NCBI GenBank assembly: GCA_017999985.1
Contig: JAGNKU010000014.1
Location: 1 to 64,000 of the forward strand
Length of the DNA: 64,000 nucleotides
Direction of reading: 5' to 3'
Source of the DNA: Phycisphaerae bacterium
GTDB lineage: Bacteria > Planctomycetota > Phycisphaerae > UBA1845 > Fen-1342
The position numbers and the translations under genes were made by a program. The notes below the pieces were generated by a model. That model was not told where the DNA came from and ran no database searches. It was given only the letters and a program-made list of their open reading frames with translations. Position 1 is the first letter of the stretch; the number at the start of each line of letters is the position of its first letter. This document shows positions 27,121 through 36,293 of the stretch, one piece after another.

Positions 27121-30100
27121 ATGGCAGCTCATCGGCACTGGGCAAGCTGGCTGGCGGTAGTCGCCGTGGCGGTGTGCAGCGCGTCCGTTTCGGCGGACGT
27201 CATCAACGAGAACTTCAACACGGTGACCGGTACGGGCGGCGGGCCGATCCTGGTCGGATCGGGCTTCAACTGGGTGAACAACTGGGACGACGGCATCACC
27301 GGCGAGTTTGGCTTTGCCGGCACGACCGGCTTCGCGCGGGTGGGAGCGGCGTCAGCGTACGGCGCCCCGAATGGCGGCGTGAACGGCACGGGTGCGGGCA
27401 TCCTCGACGTGACGGGCCTGACATACAACATGGTCGAAGAACCGTTCGACATGGTCACCGGCACGGGCGGCGGCCTGTTCCTGGTGGGCGACGGCACGGC
27501 GAACAAGACGGGCTACACGACGAACTGGGATAACGGAATTTACGGCGAGGCGGCGTTTGCCGGCACAAGCGACGGGGCGGTGATCGGGGTCAACGGCGGT
27601 GCGGTCGCGCAGGGGGTGGTCGGCGGCGGGGTGAGCAGCGGCGGTGGTCAGATCAGCATGAGCAAGGTGACGGTCGGCGCGGGGCACTGGTATGCCGGCC
27701 TGCAGTGGGACCTGGGTGCGATCCCGGGCGCGGCGCCGCTGTACAACCCGAACTTCGACGAAGACGGGATGGCGTACTGGAACCCGTGGGGCAATGCGCT
27801 GGTGGTCCCGGACTATGACGTGCCGACGACGGCCCATTCCGGCACGCACCTGCTGAAGATGTGGGGCAACTTCACCGGCGGCTACAACAACTCGGGCAAC
27901 TACCAGATTCTGCCGGCGCAGCCCGGGCAGGTCTGGCAACTCAGCGCGTTCACGCAGCACGTCTCGACGGATTCGCTCGTCGGGACGGAGAACCACGTGG
28001 ACATGGCGATCGAGTTCTGGGACGCGACGAGCATGCTGGACTCGACGGTGACGACGATCCTGAACTCGGCGTCGGCGACCAACACCTGGCTGGCGGCCGG
28101 ACCGATCCAGCTCACGGCCCCAGCGGGCACGACCAGCGTGCGCGTGGTGTTCCTGTTCGTGCAGGAGGATGGCGCGGACGCGGGGGCGGGCCTGGTGGAC
28201 ACGGTGACCTTCAAGATCATCGGCGGCCCGAGCGGTGTGGACCTGGCCGCGCACGCGCTGACCGCGAACGTCCGCGGGACGGCGAACACGGCGGACGGGC
28301 AGGTGCTCGGGCACTACCAGTTGCGGCTGGAAGACTCGGACGGTGATCGCCTGTACTTCTCGGGGATGGCGAACGGCAACTGGCAGAGCATCGGCGGCGC
28401 GTTGAATACGGCGACGGAGGCCAATGTCAACGGCGTGCCGGCGAGCGGCGTGTTTAATGTGCATTCGCCGTGGTTCCGCGTGGTCGTCGCGTTTGACGAC
28501 GATATCACGCCACGCTGGGGCACGGGTGGGACGCTGGACGTGGACAACCTGCTGCTGACGAACAGCAACTCGGCCGGCAGCAACTGGTATGCGGGCCTGC
28601 ACTGGAGCGATTTGCTGATCCCGGAGGCGGACCTCGGCACGCTGCGGCTGAATGCCGATGTGCTGGGCAACGTCCCGGGCGGCGCGTACCAGTTGCGGAT
28701 CGAGGCCAAGGTCGACGTCAGCGCGGGGATCAACGAGGCGTTCTCTTCGGTGACGGGTGACTGCGGCGCCGGTGGCGACTGCGTCTTCCTCGATCCCAAC
28801 GACGTCAGTGCCGGTACCACATACGGCTTCACCACCGACTGGGACAGCGGGATCAGCGGCGAAGGCGCGTACGGCGGTGTCTATGGCGGCACGACCGTCT
28901 GGACCGGCGGCGGCTTCTCGGCCCGGGGCCTGACGACGGGCGGCCAGACCGGCGCATGCGGCGAAATCCGCGTGGAGAACATCGTGCTGGGACCCACCGG
29001 CTCCGGCTGGTATGCCGGGCTGGACTGGAGCAACCAGGCGCTGGCCTCGACGGACCTCAGCCAGGTGATCCTCCAGGCGCACATCAAGGGCTCGACGGCG
29101 TCCGGTGGCACGCTCGGCAAGTATGAGCTGCGGATCGAAGACGCCGAGGGCGATCGCATGTACTGGCAGGTGACGGCGAACAACACCTGGCAACTCGTCG
29201 GCGGCGCGCTGAGCACCGCGACGGAAGGGCCGGCGCTGGATGGCGGCGGTGACGGCGTATTCGACCTGGATTCGTCGTCCTACGCGGTGGTCGTGTCGTT
29301 CATCGACGAGGCCACGTCCTGGCGCTGGGGCGGCGTGCTGCGCGTCGACAACCTGTTCCTGACGCCGGCGGTGACGCAGCAGGAACTGGGGCGCCTGACG
29401 TTCCATGAGACCGCCACCGGCAACTGGCAGACGGCCGGCGGGTTGCTGTCCGAGGCGGAATCCACCTTCCAGAACGTGGACGAGAATTTCAACACGGTCA
29501 CCGGCACCGGCGGCGGCGAATTCTGGGCCTCGGGCGGCAGCGTGACCTTCGGCGGGCAGCCGTGGGATGACGGGATCGAAGGCGAAGAGACCTTCGCGGG
29601 CACCTGGGGCAGCGGTACGCTCGGCACGGAAAGCGCGTACGGGTGCACCAGTTGCGGCGTGGGTGGCACCGGTGCCGGCGTCGTGAGTGTGACGGGCGGC
29701 GCCGGCGGTGGCAGCGGCGGCTGGTGGGCCGGCCTGACCTGGCTGGTGACACCGCCGGACTGGAGCGACCTCAGCCAGGTATTCTGCACGGCAAAGATCA
29801 AGGCGAGCAAGCTGGCGCCGTTCATGCTGCGGGTCGAGGACACGACGTATGGTGCGGCGAACCCGGTGTGGCTCGGGTTTACGCATACGCCGACGACGCT
29901 CGGCTTTGAGACGGTGGGCGGTCCGCTGTCGCAGGCGGTGCTGGGTTGCCCGAGCGGTTCGTGCCCGCCGTTCAACTTCAACGCGAGCACGTACCACGTG
30001 ACGCTGGTGATGTCCGGCAGCACGTGGGACACGGCCTGGGGCGGCGCGGGCAGCCTGACCATCGACGACCTGTTCTTCACGGGCATCGGGTTTTTTGACG

Positions 30101-30426
30101 CCGACTCGTACACCGTCACGCTCGCGTTCGACGACGAGGTGGCGACGTGGGGTGACGCCGGCCAGCTCAGGATCGACAACCTGGTGCTCGGTGCTGCGCC
30201 GACGAGTTGCGCGGGCGACCTCAACTGCGACGGCCAAGTGAGCTTCGCGGACATCAATGCGTTCGTGTTGTACCTGTCGAATTACCCGGTGTGGCAGACG
30301 ACGTACGCCGGTTGCGAACCGTTGAACGGCGATATCAACGGCGACGGCACGTATCCGTCGTTCGGCGACATCAACGCGTTCGTGACGCTGCTGAGCACGA
30401 ATCCGCTGCCGATTATGTGCCCGTAG
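27121..30426 (+). CDS. Giant secreted repeat protein with dockerin-like end
   Basis: Exported protein of 1101 residues, Gly/Thr/Asn/Asp-rich. A signal peptide (WLAVVAVAVCSASVSA) is followed by four copies of a roughly 50-residue module opening ENFNTVTGTGGG-type and closing with WDxGIxGExxFAGT-type, near residues 25, 105, 540 and 795. Between them are beta-sandwich segments (HWYAGLQWDLG; YQLRIE.. DSDGDRLYF; VVVAFDDDITPRWGTGGTLDVDNL) that also recur. The C-terminus is a dockerin-like EF-hand pair (GDLNCDGQVSFADINAFVL; GDINGDGTYPSFGDINAF). No catalytic motif is seen; a structural or carbohydrate-binding surface role is plausible. The start has AGGAG 8 nt upstream. Confidence 0.85.
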   Translation: MAAHRHWASWLAVVAVAVCSASVSADVINENFNTVTGTGGGPILVGSGFNWVNNWDDGITGEFGFAGTTGFARVGAASAYGAPNGGVNGTGAGILDVTGLTYNMVEEPFDMVTGTGGGLFLVGDGTANKTGYTTNWDNGIYGEAAFAGTSDGAVIGVNGGAVAQGVVGGGVSSGGGQISMSKVTVGAGHWYAGLQWDLGAIPGAAPLYNPNFDEDGMAYWNPWGNALVVPDYDVPTTAHSGTHLLKMWGNFTGGYNNSGNYQILPAQPGQVWQLSAFTQHVSTDSLVGTENHVDMAIEFWDATSMLDSTVTTILNSASATNTWLAAGPIQLTAPAGTTSVRVVFLFVQEDGADAGAGLVDTVTFKIIGGPSGVDLAAHALTANVRGTANTADGQVLGHYQLRLEDSDGDRLYFSGMANGNWQSIGGALNTATEANVNGVPASGVFNVHSPWFRVVVAFDDDITPRWGTGGTLDVDNLLLTNSNSAGSNWYAGLHWSDLLIPEADLGTLRLNADVLGNVPGGAYQLRIEAKVDVSAGINEAFSSVTGDCGAGGDCVFLDPNDVSAGTTYGFTTDWDSGISGEGAYGGVYGGTTVWTGGGFSARGLTTGGQTGACGEIRVENIVLGPTGSGWYAGLDWSNQALASTDLSQVILQAHIKGSTASGGTLGKYELRIEDAEGDRMYWQVTANNTWQLVGGALSTATEGPALDGGGDGVFDLDSSSYAVVVSFIDEATSWRWGGVLRVDNLFLTPAVTQQELGRLTFHETATGNWQTAGGLLSEAESTFQNVDENFNTVTGTGGGEFWASGGSVTFGGQPWDDGIEGEETFAGTWGSGTLGTESAYGCTSCGVGGTGAGVVSVTGGAGGGSGGWWAGLTWLVTPPDWSDLSQVFCTAKIKASKLAPFMLRVEDTTYGAANPVWLGFTHTPTTLGFETVGGPLSQAVLGCPSGSCPPFNFNASTYHVTLVMSGSTWDTAWGGAGSLTIDDLFFTGIGFFDADSYTVTLAFDDEVATWGDAGQLRIDNLVLGAAPTSCAGDLNCDGQVSFADINAFVLYLSNYPVWQTTYAGCEPLNGDINGDGTYPSFGDINAFVTLLSTNPLPIMCP

Positions 30427-30502
30427 CCGACGCGTCGGCTTCATGACGAAGTGCATCGCAGCCCGGTGGTTCCGGATGAAAGTCCGCAGCCGCCGGGCTG
30501 CG
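30425..30502. terminator. Convergent-gene junction with two inverted repeats
   Basis: A perfect 16-nt palindrome AGCCGACGCGTCGGCT (30425-30440) overlaps the stop codon of the repeat protein. Ten-base arms CGCAGCCCGG/CCGGGCTGCG (30457-30466, 30493-30502) follow. Neither has a U-tract. They probably act as bidirectional stems between the convergent genes. Confidence 0.5.
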
Positions 30503-30522
30503 GGCGTTGTTTCGCGGCGCTG

Positions 30523-33500
30523 CTACGACAGCAGCAGGGCGAGGTCGTCCCGAGTCAGGTTGCGGACGAGGCTGTTGTCAGCGGTGATGAGGGCGGCGGC
30601 GAGTTCGCGCTTCTGCTCCTGGAGCTCAAGGATGTGGGACTCCACGGTGTCGCGGGCGATGAGCCGGTAAGCGACGACCTTCTTCGTCTGACCGATGCGA
30701 TGTGTGCGGTCGATGGCCTGCGCCTCGACGGCTGGATTCCACCAGGGGTCGAGAATGAACACATAATCAGCGGCGGTCAGGTTCAGCCCGGTCCCGCCGG
30801 CCTTCAGGCTGATGAGGAACAGCGGGCAGGCAGGGTCGGATTGGAAGCGGTCCACGCAGACGGCCCGGCTGCGCGTCGCGCCGTCAAGGTACTCGTACGC
30901 CCAGCCGCGCCGATCCAGGACCTCACGGAGCAGGGCCAGCAGGCTTGTGAACTGCGAGAAAATCAGGGTCTTGTGCCCCTCGGCGATGAGTTCGGCGAGC
31001 ATCGGCAGGAGGGCCTCCAGTTTCGCCGACTCGGCCGCTTTCCGCGCGGGATCCAGCAGCGCCGGGTGGCAGGCGACCTGCCGCAGGCGCAGGAGTGCCT
31101 CGAGCACGTGCATCGTATTGCGGGCGACGCCGGTCTTCTCGACGCGGGCCAGCAGCGCGGCGCGGTAGTGGTCGCGCAGCTCGTTGTAGTATTTGCGCTG
31201 CTGCGCGCCCAGCTCGCAGTCGATGGTTTGTTCGCTGCGTGGCGGGAGTTCCCGGGCGACCTGGTCCTTGGTGCGCCGCAGCAAGAACGGTCGCACAGCG
31301 CGCTGGAGCAGGGCCAGCATCTGCGGATCGCGCTCCACGCCACGCCGTATGCCAAGGGCGTCGCGGAAGGCGCGCGCGGTGCCGAGCATGCCGGGATTGA
31401 GAAACTCGAACAGCGACCAGAGATCGCCGAGGTCGTTCTCCACGGGGGTGCCGGTCATGACCAGGCGGTGGCGGGCGCGCAGGACGCGGGCGGCCTTGGC
31501 ACTCAGAGAGTTGGGATTCTTGACGGCCTGGGCTTCGTCGAGGACGACGTAGTTGAATTCCACAGTGCTGAGAAACTCGATGTCGCGGCGCAACGTGCCG
31601 TAAGTGGAGAGCACGAGGTCGCAGTCGGGCAGGGCCTCCCGCCGGGTGTGGCGCACTAGGCCGGTGTAATCCAGGACGCGCAGGTCAGGGGCGAAGCGCT
31701 CGGCCTCGCGGGCCCAATTGAAGATCACTGAGCGCGGCGCGACGACCAGTGTCGGACCGGAATCGCCGGCGTGGCGCCGCGCGACGATCAGAGCCAGCAG
31801 TTGGATGGTCTTGCCCAGGCCCATGTCGTCGGCGAGGCAGCCGCCCCACTCGAACTCATGCAGGAATTGCAGCCAGCCGAGGCCCTCGCGCTGATAGGCG
31901 CGCAGCGTGCCGTTGAAGCCGGGGGGCTCCGGGTGGGCTTGGATCCCGGTGAAGCTCGGCAACCGCGCGCGGGCTGCGCTGAGCGCCGCGTCGCACTGGG
32001 CCTCGGGCAGCGCCGCGAGCAGGGCGTCGATCAGACCCAGCTGCGTCTTGGCGAAACGCACGCCCTCGCTGCGCACGTCCGCGAGTGCCAGCCAACGTTC
32101 GTGCCGGGCAAGCCAGTCTTCCGGCAGTACGCCGAGCGAGCCGTCGTCGAGGCGCACGAACTTCTCGCCGCGCCGGGCCGCGGCGAGCAGGGCCGGTAGC
32201 TCGGCGGTCTGCCCGTCGAAGTCGAGCTGGCCGTGCAGATCGAACCAGTCAATGCCGGAACTGATGCTCAACTGGAACTTGCCCGGGCGGCGGTAGCGGG
32301 CGGCGTTGCCAGTGACCTGCCAACCCTCGCCCACGAGCGTGATGACCAAGGCGGTGAGTCGTTTGCGCGGCACAAAGAGCCCGTAGTAGTCGTCCTGACG
32401 GCCGCCGAGGTCGAAGAAACGCTGCAAGTAGCGCTGTTCGGCATTGCTCTGGCGGCGGATGAGGCGTCGGCCGTCGGGGTCGGTGATCTGCCCGCCGCCA
32501 TCGCCCGGCGCAGCCACCACGTTGTCGTAGCGGAAGCGGAGTTCGGCGGCGGCGGGCTCGCTCTGCCAGCGCTTCTGCCGCTCGTCGATCTGCAGGCGAA
32601 GCTCGGGCACAGGCGCGAGGTCATCGATCTGTGTGATGTTCCATTCTGGCGGCCACTCGATCGGCGGGACGGCGGGCAGGCGCGCCAGTTCGGCGAGAAG
32701 CGTGGGCAGTTCCGTCGACTTGAAGTGAATGGCGTCGCAGCGTGCCAGCTGCGAAAGCCAGGATTCGCAATGATGCGCGTGAGTGCGGGTGATGACCTGC
32801 CCGCGGATGAGCAGCGCGGGCTCGCCTGGAATGAGGCCGGTGAGCGAGTCCAAAGCGCACCGCTCCGTGCCGCGGCGCAGTTGCGGAGTCAGGCGGTACT
32901 TGTCGCGGCGGCTCGTGGAGACAAACGCCACGGCCAGCTCCCAGGGCTCGCCAGGTTCCCATGTGAGCGGGACCAGCTCGTTTGGTGCCGGTCCGCGGAG
33001 CCGCAGCCGATCCGAGCGCATCAGGAGCGGGAGCAATTCGTCGTAGAGCGCGGCCGGTATGCGCCACTGCGATTCACTGCCGTACGATGTGTACCGGTAG
33101 TTGTCGTAGAATGAGCCGTATGCGCCGGGCGTGCCGGCGCCGATCAGCATCAGGCAGATCGTGCGGTCGATCGGGCTGGGGATGCGCAGGATGTCGAGTG
33201 GCGTGAGTGTCAGTTTCTTGACGGCGCCGAGTTGGCCGGACTTGAGCCGCTGCTGCTGCGAGATGCTCAGGACGAGCGAACCCGCGGCCAGGCTGGCGGC
33301 CGGTTCAACCACATAGAGCGGTTCAAGGGGGGTCGGGTCGCGGAATGGAGCGGAGGGCACCAGACGGTCTGGACTGCCCAGCGCACGCAGCTCGCGGACC
33401 CAGTTGGGCGGGCGTTTCGGCTTGGGTGCAGCCGCGGCCGGCTGTGGTTGGCGGAAATCCGGTGGAACCAATCGCAGGCCGCGCACCTGGGCCGGTGTTG

Positions 33501-33948
33501 CAATATCGTTGCCCGGGTACGCCGCGGATTCGGCCTCGCCGGCATCCCACGTTTCCAGCCACCCGCCCTCGAGCAAATCCACCATGATGTGCTTCGGCAG
33601 CCGACCGAGGGCCGCGAAAGAGGGGTCGGCCTCGGTCGCGAGCAGCGTGGCCCAGATGTGTTTACAGGGTTCGCCGGACCCATCCACGTATGGGCAGTCG
33701 CAATCGACCAGCACCGACCCCGTTGAGCTCGACAAGTAGATTTCGAGCGTGACATTGTAGGTCTGGCCGCCGTGGACCTTGGCTGTGACCCGGCCGTCTG
33801 GCTGAACGCGCAAACGGCGAACGGCACCGCGCTGGAAGTACTCGAGGCCGCGTGCGCGTACGCGGGCGTCGAATGATGCTGTAATGCGTCGCGTCAGTTC
33901 GCCCATGCGGCAGCCTGCGAGACCCCGCGGCTCTTCCACAGCCTGCAT
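30523..33948 (-). CDS. SNF2-family helicase with N-terminal SWIM zinc finger
   Basis: Swi2/Snf2-type ATPase of about 1141 residues, acting on DNA or protein-DNA complexes. The N-terminus has a SWIM finger (VDCDCPYVDGSGEPCKHIWA, CxC...CxH). The ATPase core lies in the last 480 residues: Walker A CLADDMGLGKTIQLLALI, Walker B VVLDEAQAVKNPNS, motif III MTGTPVENDLGDLW. The C-lobe has IFSQFTSLLALL, SLKAGGTGLNLTAADYVF and DRTHRIGQTKKVVAYR. This layout is the common bacterial SWIM-SNF2 type. No phage or defence neighbours are present, so it is probably a chromosomal remodeller or repair protein. The start is uncertain (33948 or 33906); neither has a strong ribosome site. Confidence 0.92.
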   Translation of the reverse strand: MQAVEEPRGLAGCRMGELTRRITASFDARVRARGLEYFQRGAVRRLRVQPDGRVTAKVHGGQTYNVTLEIYLSSSTGSVLVDCDCPYVDGSGEPCKHIWATLLATEADPSFAALGRLPKHIMVDLLEGGWLETWDAGEAESAAYPGNDIATPAQVRGLRLVPPDFRQPQPAAAAPKPKRPPNWVRELRALGSPDRLVPSAPFRDPTPLEPLYVVEPAASLAAGSLVLSISQQQRLKSGQLGAVKKLTLTPLDILRIPSPIDRTICLMLIGAGTPGAYGSFYDNYRYTSYGSESQWRIPAALYDELLPLLMRSDRLRLRGPAPNELVPLTWEPGEPWELAVAFVSTSRRDKYRLTPQLRRGTERCALDSLTGLIPGEPALLIRGQVITRTHAHHCESWLSQLARCDAIHFKSTELPTLLAELARLPAVPPIEWPPEWNITQIDDLAPVPELRLQIDERQKRWQSEPAAAELRFRYDNVVAAPGDGGGQITDPDGRRLIRRQSNAEQRYLQRFFDLGGRQDDYYGLFVPRKRLTALVITLVGEGWQVTGNAARYRRPGKFQLSISSGIDWFDLHGQLDFDGQTAELPALLAAARRGEKFVRLDDGSLGVLPEDWLARHERWLALADVRSEGVRFAKTQLGLIDALLAALPEAQCDAALSAARARLPSFTGIQAHPEPPGFNGTLRAYQREGLGWLQFLHEFEWGGCLADDMGLGKTIQLLALIVARRHAGDSGPTLVVAPRSVIFNWAREAERFAPDLRVLDYTGLVRHTRREALPDCDLVLSTYGTLRRDIEFLSTVEFNYVVLDEAQAVKNPNSLSAKAARVLRARHRLVMTGTPVENDLGDLWSLFEFLNPGMLGTARAFRDALGIRRGVERDPQMLALLQRAVRPFLLRRTKDQVARELPPRSEQTIDCELGAQQRKYYNELRDHYRAALLARVEKTGVARNTMHVLEALLRLRQVACHPALLDPARKAAESAKLEALLPMLAELIAEGHKTLIFSQFTSLLALLREVLDRRGWAYEYLDGATRSRAVCVDRFQSDPACPLFLISLKAGGTGLNLTAADYVFILDPWWNPAVEAQAIDRTHRIGQTKKVVAYRLIARDTVESHILELQEQKRELAAALITADNSLVRNLTRDDLALLLS

Positions 33949-34026
33949 GGTAATTGCCCGCCGAGACGGCGCCAAACGACGGCGCGTCGCGTGGTGGGCG
34001 CGGCAGCGGAGTCCGCGGGTTGGCGA

Positions 34027-35421
34027 TTACCCCGGGAAGTTCGTCTGGAGTGCGGCGAGGTCGTGCACGTCGACGTCCGTGTCGCCCTCCGTGTCCGCGG
34101 CGGCGCAGTCGGGCGCGGCGGGCACGCTCGGCCCGGTCAGACAGTTGATCAGTACGGCGTAAGCGCTGGGAGCGTAGTGGAAGTCCGCGATCACGACTTC
34201 GGCGTCCTGACCGTCGAGCGGGCCGGCGGGGTTATTGAGCCAGAGGTTCATCCGCACGGTCTCGCCGTCCGGCACCGGAATATCGCCGCCGGTGTAGCAC
34301 CAGCGCTGGATGACGTCTTCTTCTGCGGGGACGAGTGCGAAATCGCCGTAGTAGCTGGCGAAGCTGATGCGGTCGGGTTGCCAGTCGAACGTGTGCGTGG
34401 TGCGCTGGGTGGGGCCGACACAGTCCACCTCGAAGCGATAGAGATTGCCCGGCTGGTCCCACGGCTGAACGACGTACTGCGCATTGACCTTCGCGGGATC
34501 GCCCCAGCGACTGAACTCGACGTCGATTTCCTGGTCCTGCCCGGGCAACGCCGCAGCGGCGTACGTGTCCCAGGTGAACAGACCCAGCACGATCCGCGGG
34601 TCGAGCTCCGCGACGCACGTGTCGATCGTAAATACATACAAGCCGTAGCCGGGGGAATCGTGCCCGACCACCTCGCTGCATAGCCAGCGCCCATCACGGT
34701 GGGCGATGCGCAGGTGCAATCCCTCGGGCGCGACCCAGACGATCTCAGGATCAGCCGAGAAGTAGTTCCAACCGGGGCCGACGTGGGCGGCGTGCTTCAC
34801 GCTCCACGCGCGGCCGGCGAACGCGAGCGTGCGGGCCGGGGCCAGCCGGAGGTTGTCGATGTAGAGCGTGCCGTGGTTGGCCGGCAGATCTTCGAACAGC
34901 ACGGCGTAGATGTGGTCGAGATCGGTGTAGGCGTCGTTGTTCGAATCGCGCAGGTCGCCGACGTACATCGAGATCGTGGTCCACGTGTTCAGGGCGGTCG
35001 GGGCCGGCCAGCCTTCGGACCAGCCGAAGACGTCGTCCCAGATGCCGAGTACTTGTGGCAATGCGCCGGGTGACGCAACGTAGACGTCGGCGCGAATCTC
35101 GGCCACGCCGGCGACGATGCCCGGCAGATCAAAGGTGTGGCCATCAGACCAGTCGTGCCGCACTTCAACCTTGTCGTCTTCATTGGCCCACTGCAGCTTG
35201 AGCAGGCAGGTGCCGGCGGTCGCGGCGGGATCGGTGGTGCCGCACAGCGGCCAGGTGGGAGTGAGCCCGGCGTCGGGTGAGGTCACCACAAGATGACCGA
35301 CGTCCGCCTGTTCATAGCTGGCGAGCAACGTGTCGGCCGGTGCGCGGGCCGGGAGCAACGCCGCAGCGGCGAGGACCGTGCGCCAAGCTGTGCGGGCGCG
35401 GCGCGCAAGCGCTTTGAGCAT
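34027..35421 (-). CDS. Secreted GH16-fold protein with dockerin-like end
   Basis: Exported protein, 464 residues, with signal peptide ending near APA. The first 200 residues form a beta-rich domain with DLDHIYAVLFEDLPANHGTLYIDNLRL, like CBM11-type modules. Residues about 200-420 look like a distant GH16/concanavalin fold: WVAPEGLHLRIAHRDGRW, YGLYVFTID, QEIDVEFSRW and THTFDWQPDRISFASYYG. The motif is ExDxE (Glu298, Asp300, Glu302), the regular-strand form, and not the ExDxxE of the other two GH16 proteins here. The C-terminus has a single degenerate dockerin-like motif (DTEGDTDVDVHDLAAL). GGGAG lies 9 nt upstream. Activity is uncertain. Confidence 0.78.
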   Translation of the reverse strand: MLKALARRARTAWRTVLAAAALLPARAPADTLLASYEQADVGHLVVTSPDAGLTPTWPLCGTTDPAATAGTCLLKLQWANEDDKVEVRHDWSDGHTFDLPGIVAGVAEIRADVYVASPGALPQVLGIWDDVFGWSEGWPAPTALNTWTTISMYVGDLRDSNNDAYTDLDHIYAVLFEDLPANHGTLYIDNLRLAPARTLAFAGRAWSVKHAAHVGPGWNYFSADPEIVWVAPEGLHLRIAHRDGRWLCSEVVGHDSPGYGLYVFTIDTCVAELDPRIVLGLFTWDTYAAAALPGQDQEIDVEFSRWGDPAKVNAQYVVQPWDQPGNLYRFEVDCVGPTQRTTHTFDWQPDRISFASYYGDFALVPAEEDVIQRWCYTGGDIPVPDGETVRMNLWLNNPAGPLDGQDAEVVIADFHYAPSAYAVLINCLTGPSVPAAPDCAAADTEGDTDVDVHDLAALQTNFPG

Positions 35422-35477
35422 GGCGTGGCTCCCAACGTACACCTGCCATTATACGGCTGGCCGAGACAAACTCGGCG

Positions 35478-35514
35478 CGCAAACAGAAGGGGTGGCCACC
35501 GGCGCGGCCACCCC
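35478..35514 (-). terminator. Candidate terminator after the PEP-CTERM gene
   Basis: Nine-base arms GGGGTGGCC/GGCCACCCC (35489-35514) followed on the minus strand by an interrupted T-rich stretch (TTCTGTTTG). Confidence 0.55.
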
Positions 35515-35544
35515 ACTCGGTCATCAGTTACATTACTGCCGCGT

Positions 35545-36207
35545 CTAGCGCCGGCGAATGAATAGGCTCGCCAGGCCGAGCAGCAGCAGCGAAGCCGGTT
35601 CCGGTACCAGCGTGCCTTCGATCTGCACGTTGTCGATGAAGGCCTCGGAGGTCGAGCCGGCGAACGCGGCGGAGTTCACGACGATCTCCACGAACGCCGC
35701 GTACGCATCGTTGGGATACGCGCCGAAGGCGGGAACGGTCAGCGGCCCGCGCGTGAAGTTCTGGTACACGCCGCCGCTCCCGCTGACGATCGTCGCGAAG
35801 CCGGAGTCGGCCACGTAGCCGCCGACGGCGTTGAGAATCCCGATGCGGTAGATCATGACGCCGCCGGGACCGGGGTTGAAGAGCGCGTCAAAGGACAGGC
35901 TGACCGTGGAGCCGGGCGCCAGGGACGCGAGCCCGACGTTGGCGATGCTGTTCTGCGTGATCGCCGCGCTCGAGGCCGGGCCGCCCGCATAGATATGATG
36001 GGCCCACGCACCGAACTCGGGATTGGTGCTGTCACGCTCCGAGAGCGAACCGGCACCCGCGCCTTCGTTCCACATGTCCGAGTCGGTGGGGCCACCGGGG
36101 CCGGCCACCTCGAAACCGCCATTGCCGACGATCAGAGCCGCCGACGCCGGAACGACCGCGAACGCGAACAGGGCCGCAACACAAGTGAAGATACCGAAGC
36201 TGCGCAT
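35545..36207 (-). CDS. PEP-CTERM exported protein
   Basis: 220 residues: signal peptide (GIFTCVAALFAFAVVPASA), a beta-rich body beginning LIVGNGGFEVAGPGGPTDSDMW, and the tag LVPEPASLLLLGLASLFIRRR. The strand PGGVMIYRIGILN and the terminal SEAFIDNVQIEG suggest a single jelly-roll, possibly carbohydrate-binding. AGGAGG lies 6 nt before the start. It is the second PEP-CTERM protein of the window, sandwiched between two GH16-fold genes on the same strand. Confidence 0.87.
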   Translation of the reverse strand: MRSFGIFTCVAALFAFAVVPASAALIVGNGGFEVAGPGGPTDSDMWNEGAGAGSLSERDSTNPEFGAWAHHIYAGGPASSAAITQNSIANVGLASLAPGSTVSLSFDALFNPGPGGVMIYRIGILNAVGGYVADSGFATIVSGSGGVYQNFTRGPLTVPAFGAYPNDAYAAFVEIVVNSAAFAGSTSEAFIDNVQIEGTLVPEPASLLLLGLASLFIRRR

Positions 36208-36293
36208 GACTCTCCTCCTGACCGGATATCCATGGTCTTGCGGGATGAGTGGCACAGAACCGTTCCGCGCCTTTGCCCGCCAATGGGTCACCT

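Noticed and set aside
27352-30456. 1034-codon open frame antisense to the repeat protein
   Set aside because: It mirrors the Gly/Thr/Asp-rich coding sequence of a clear secreted gene, has no signal or domain, and is Arg/Ala/His-rich as expected for an antisense frame in high-GC DNA.
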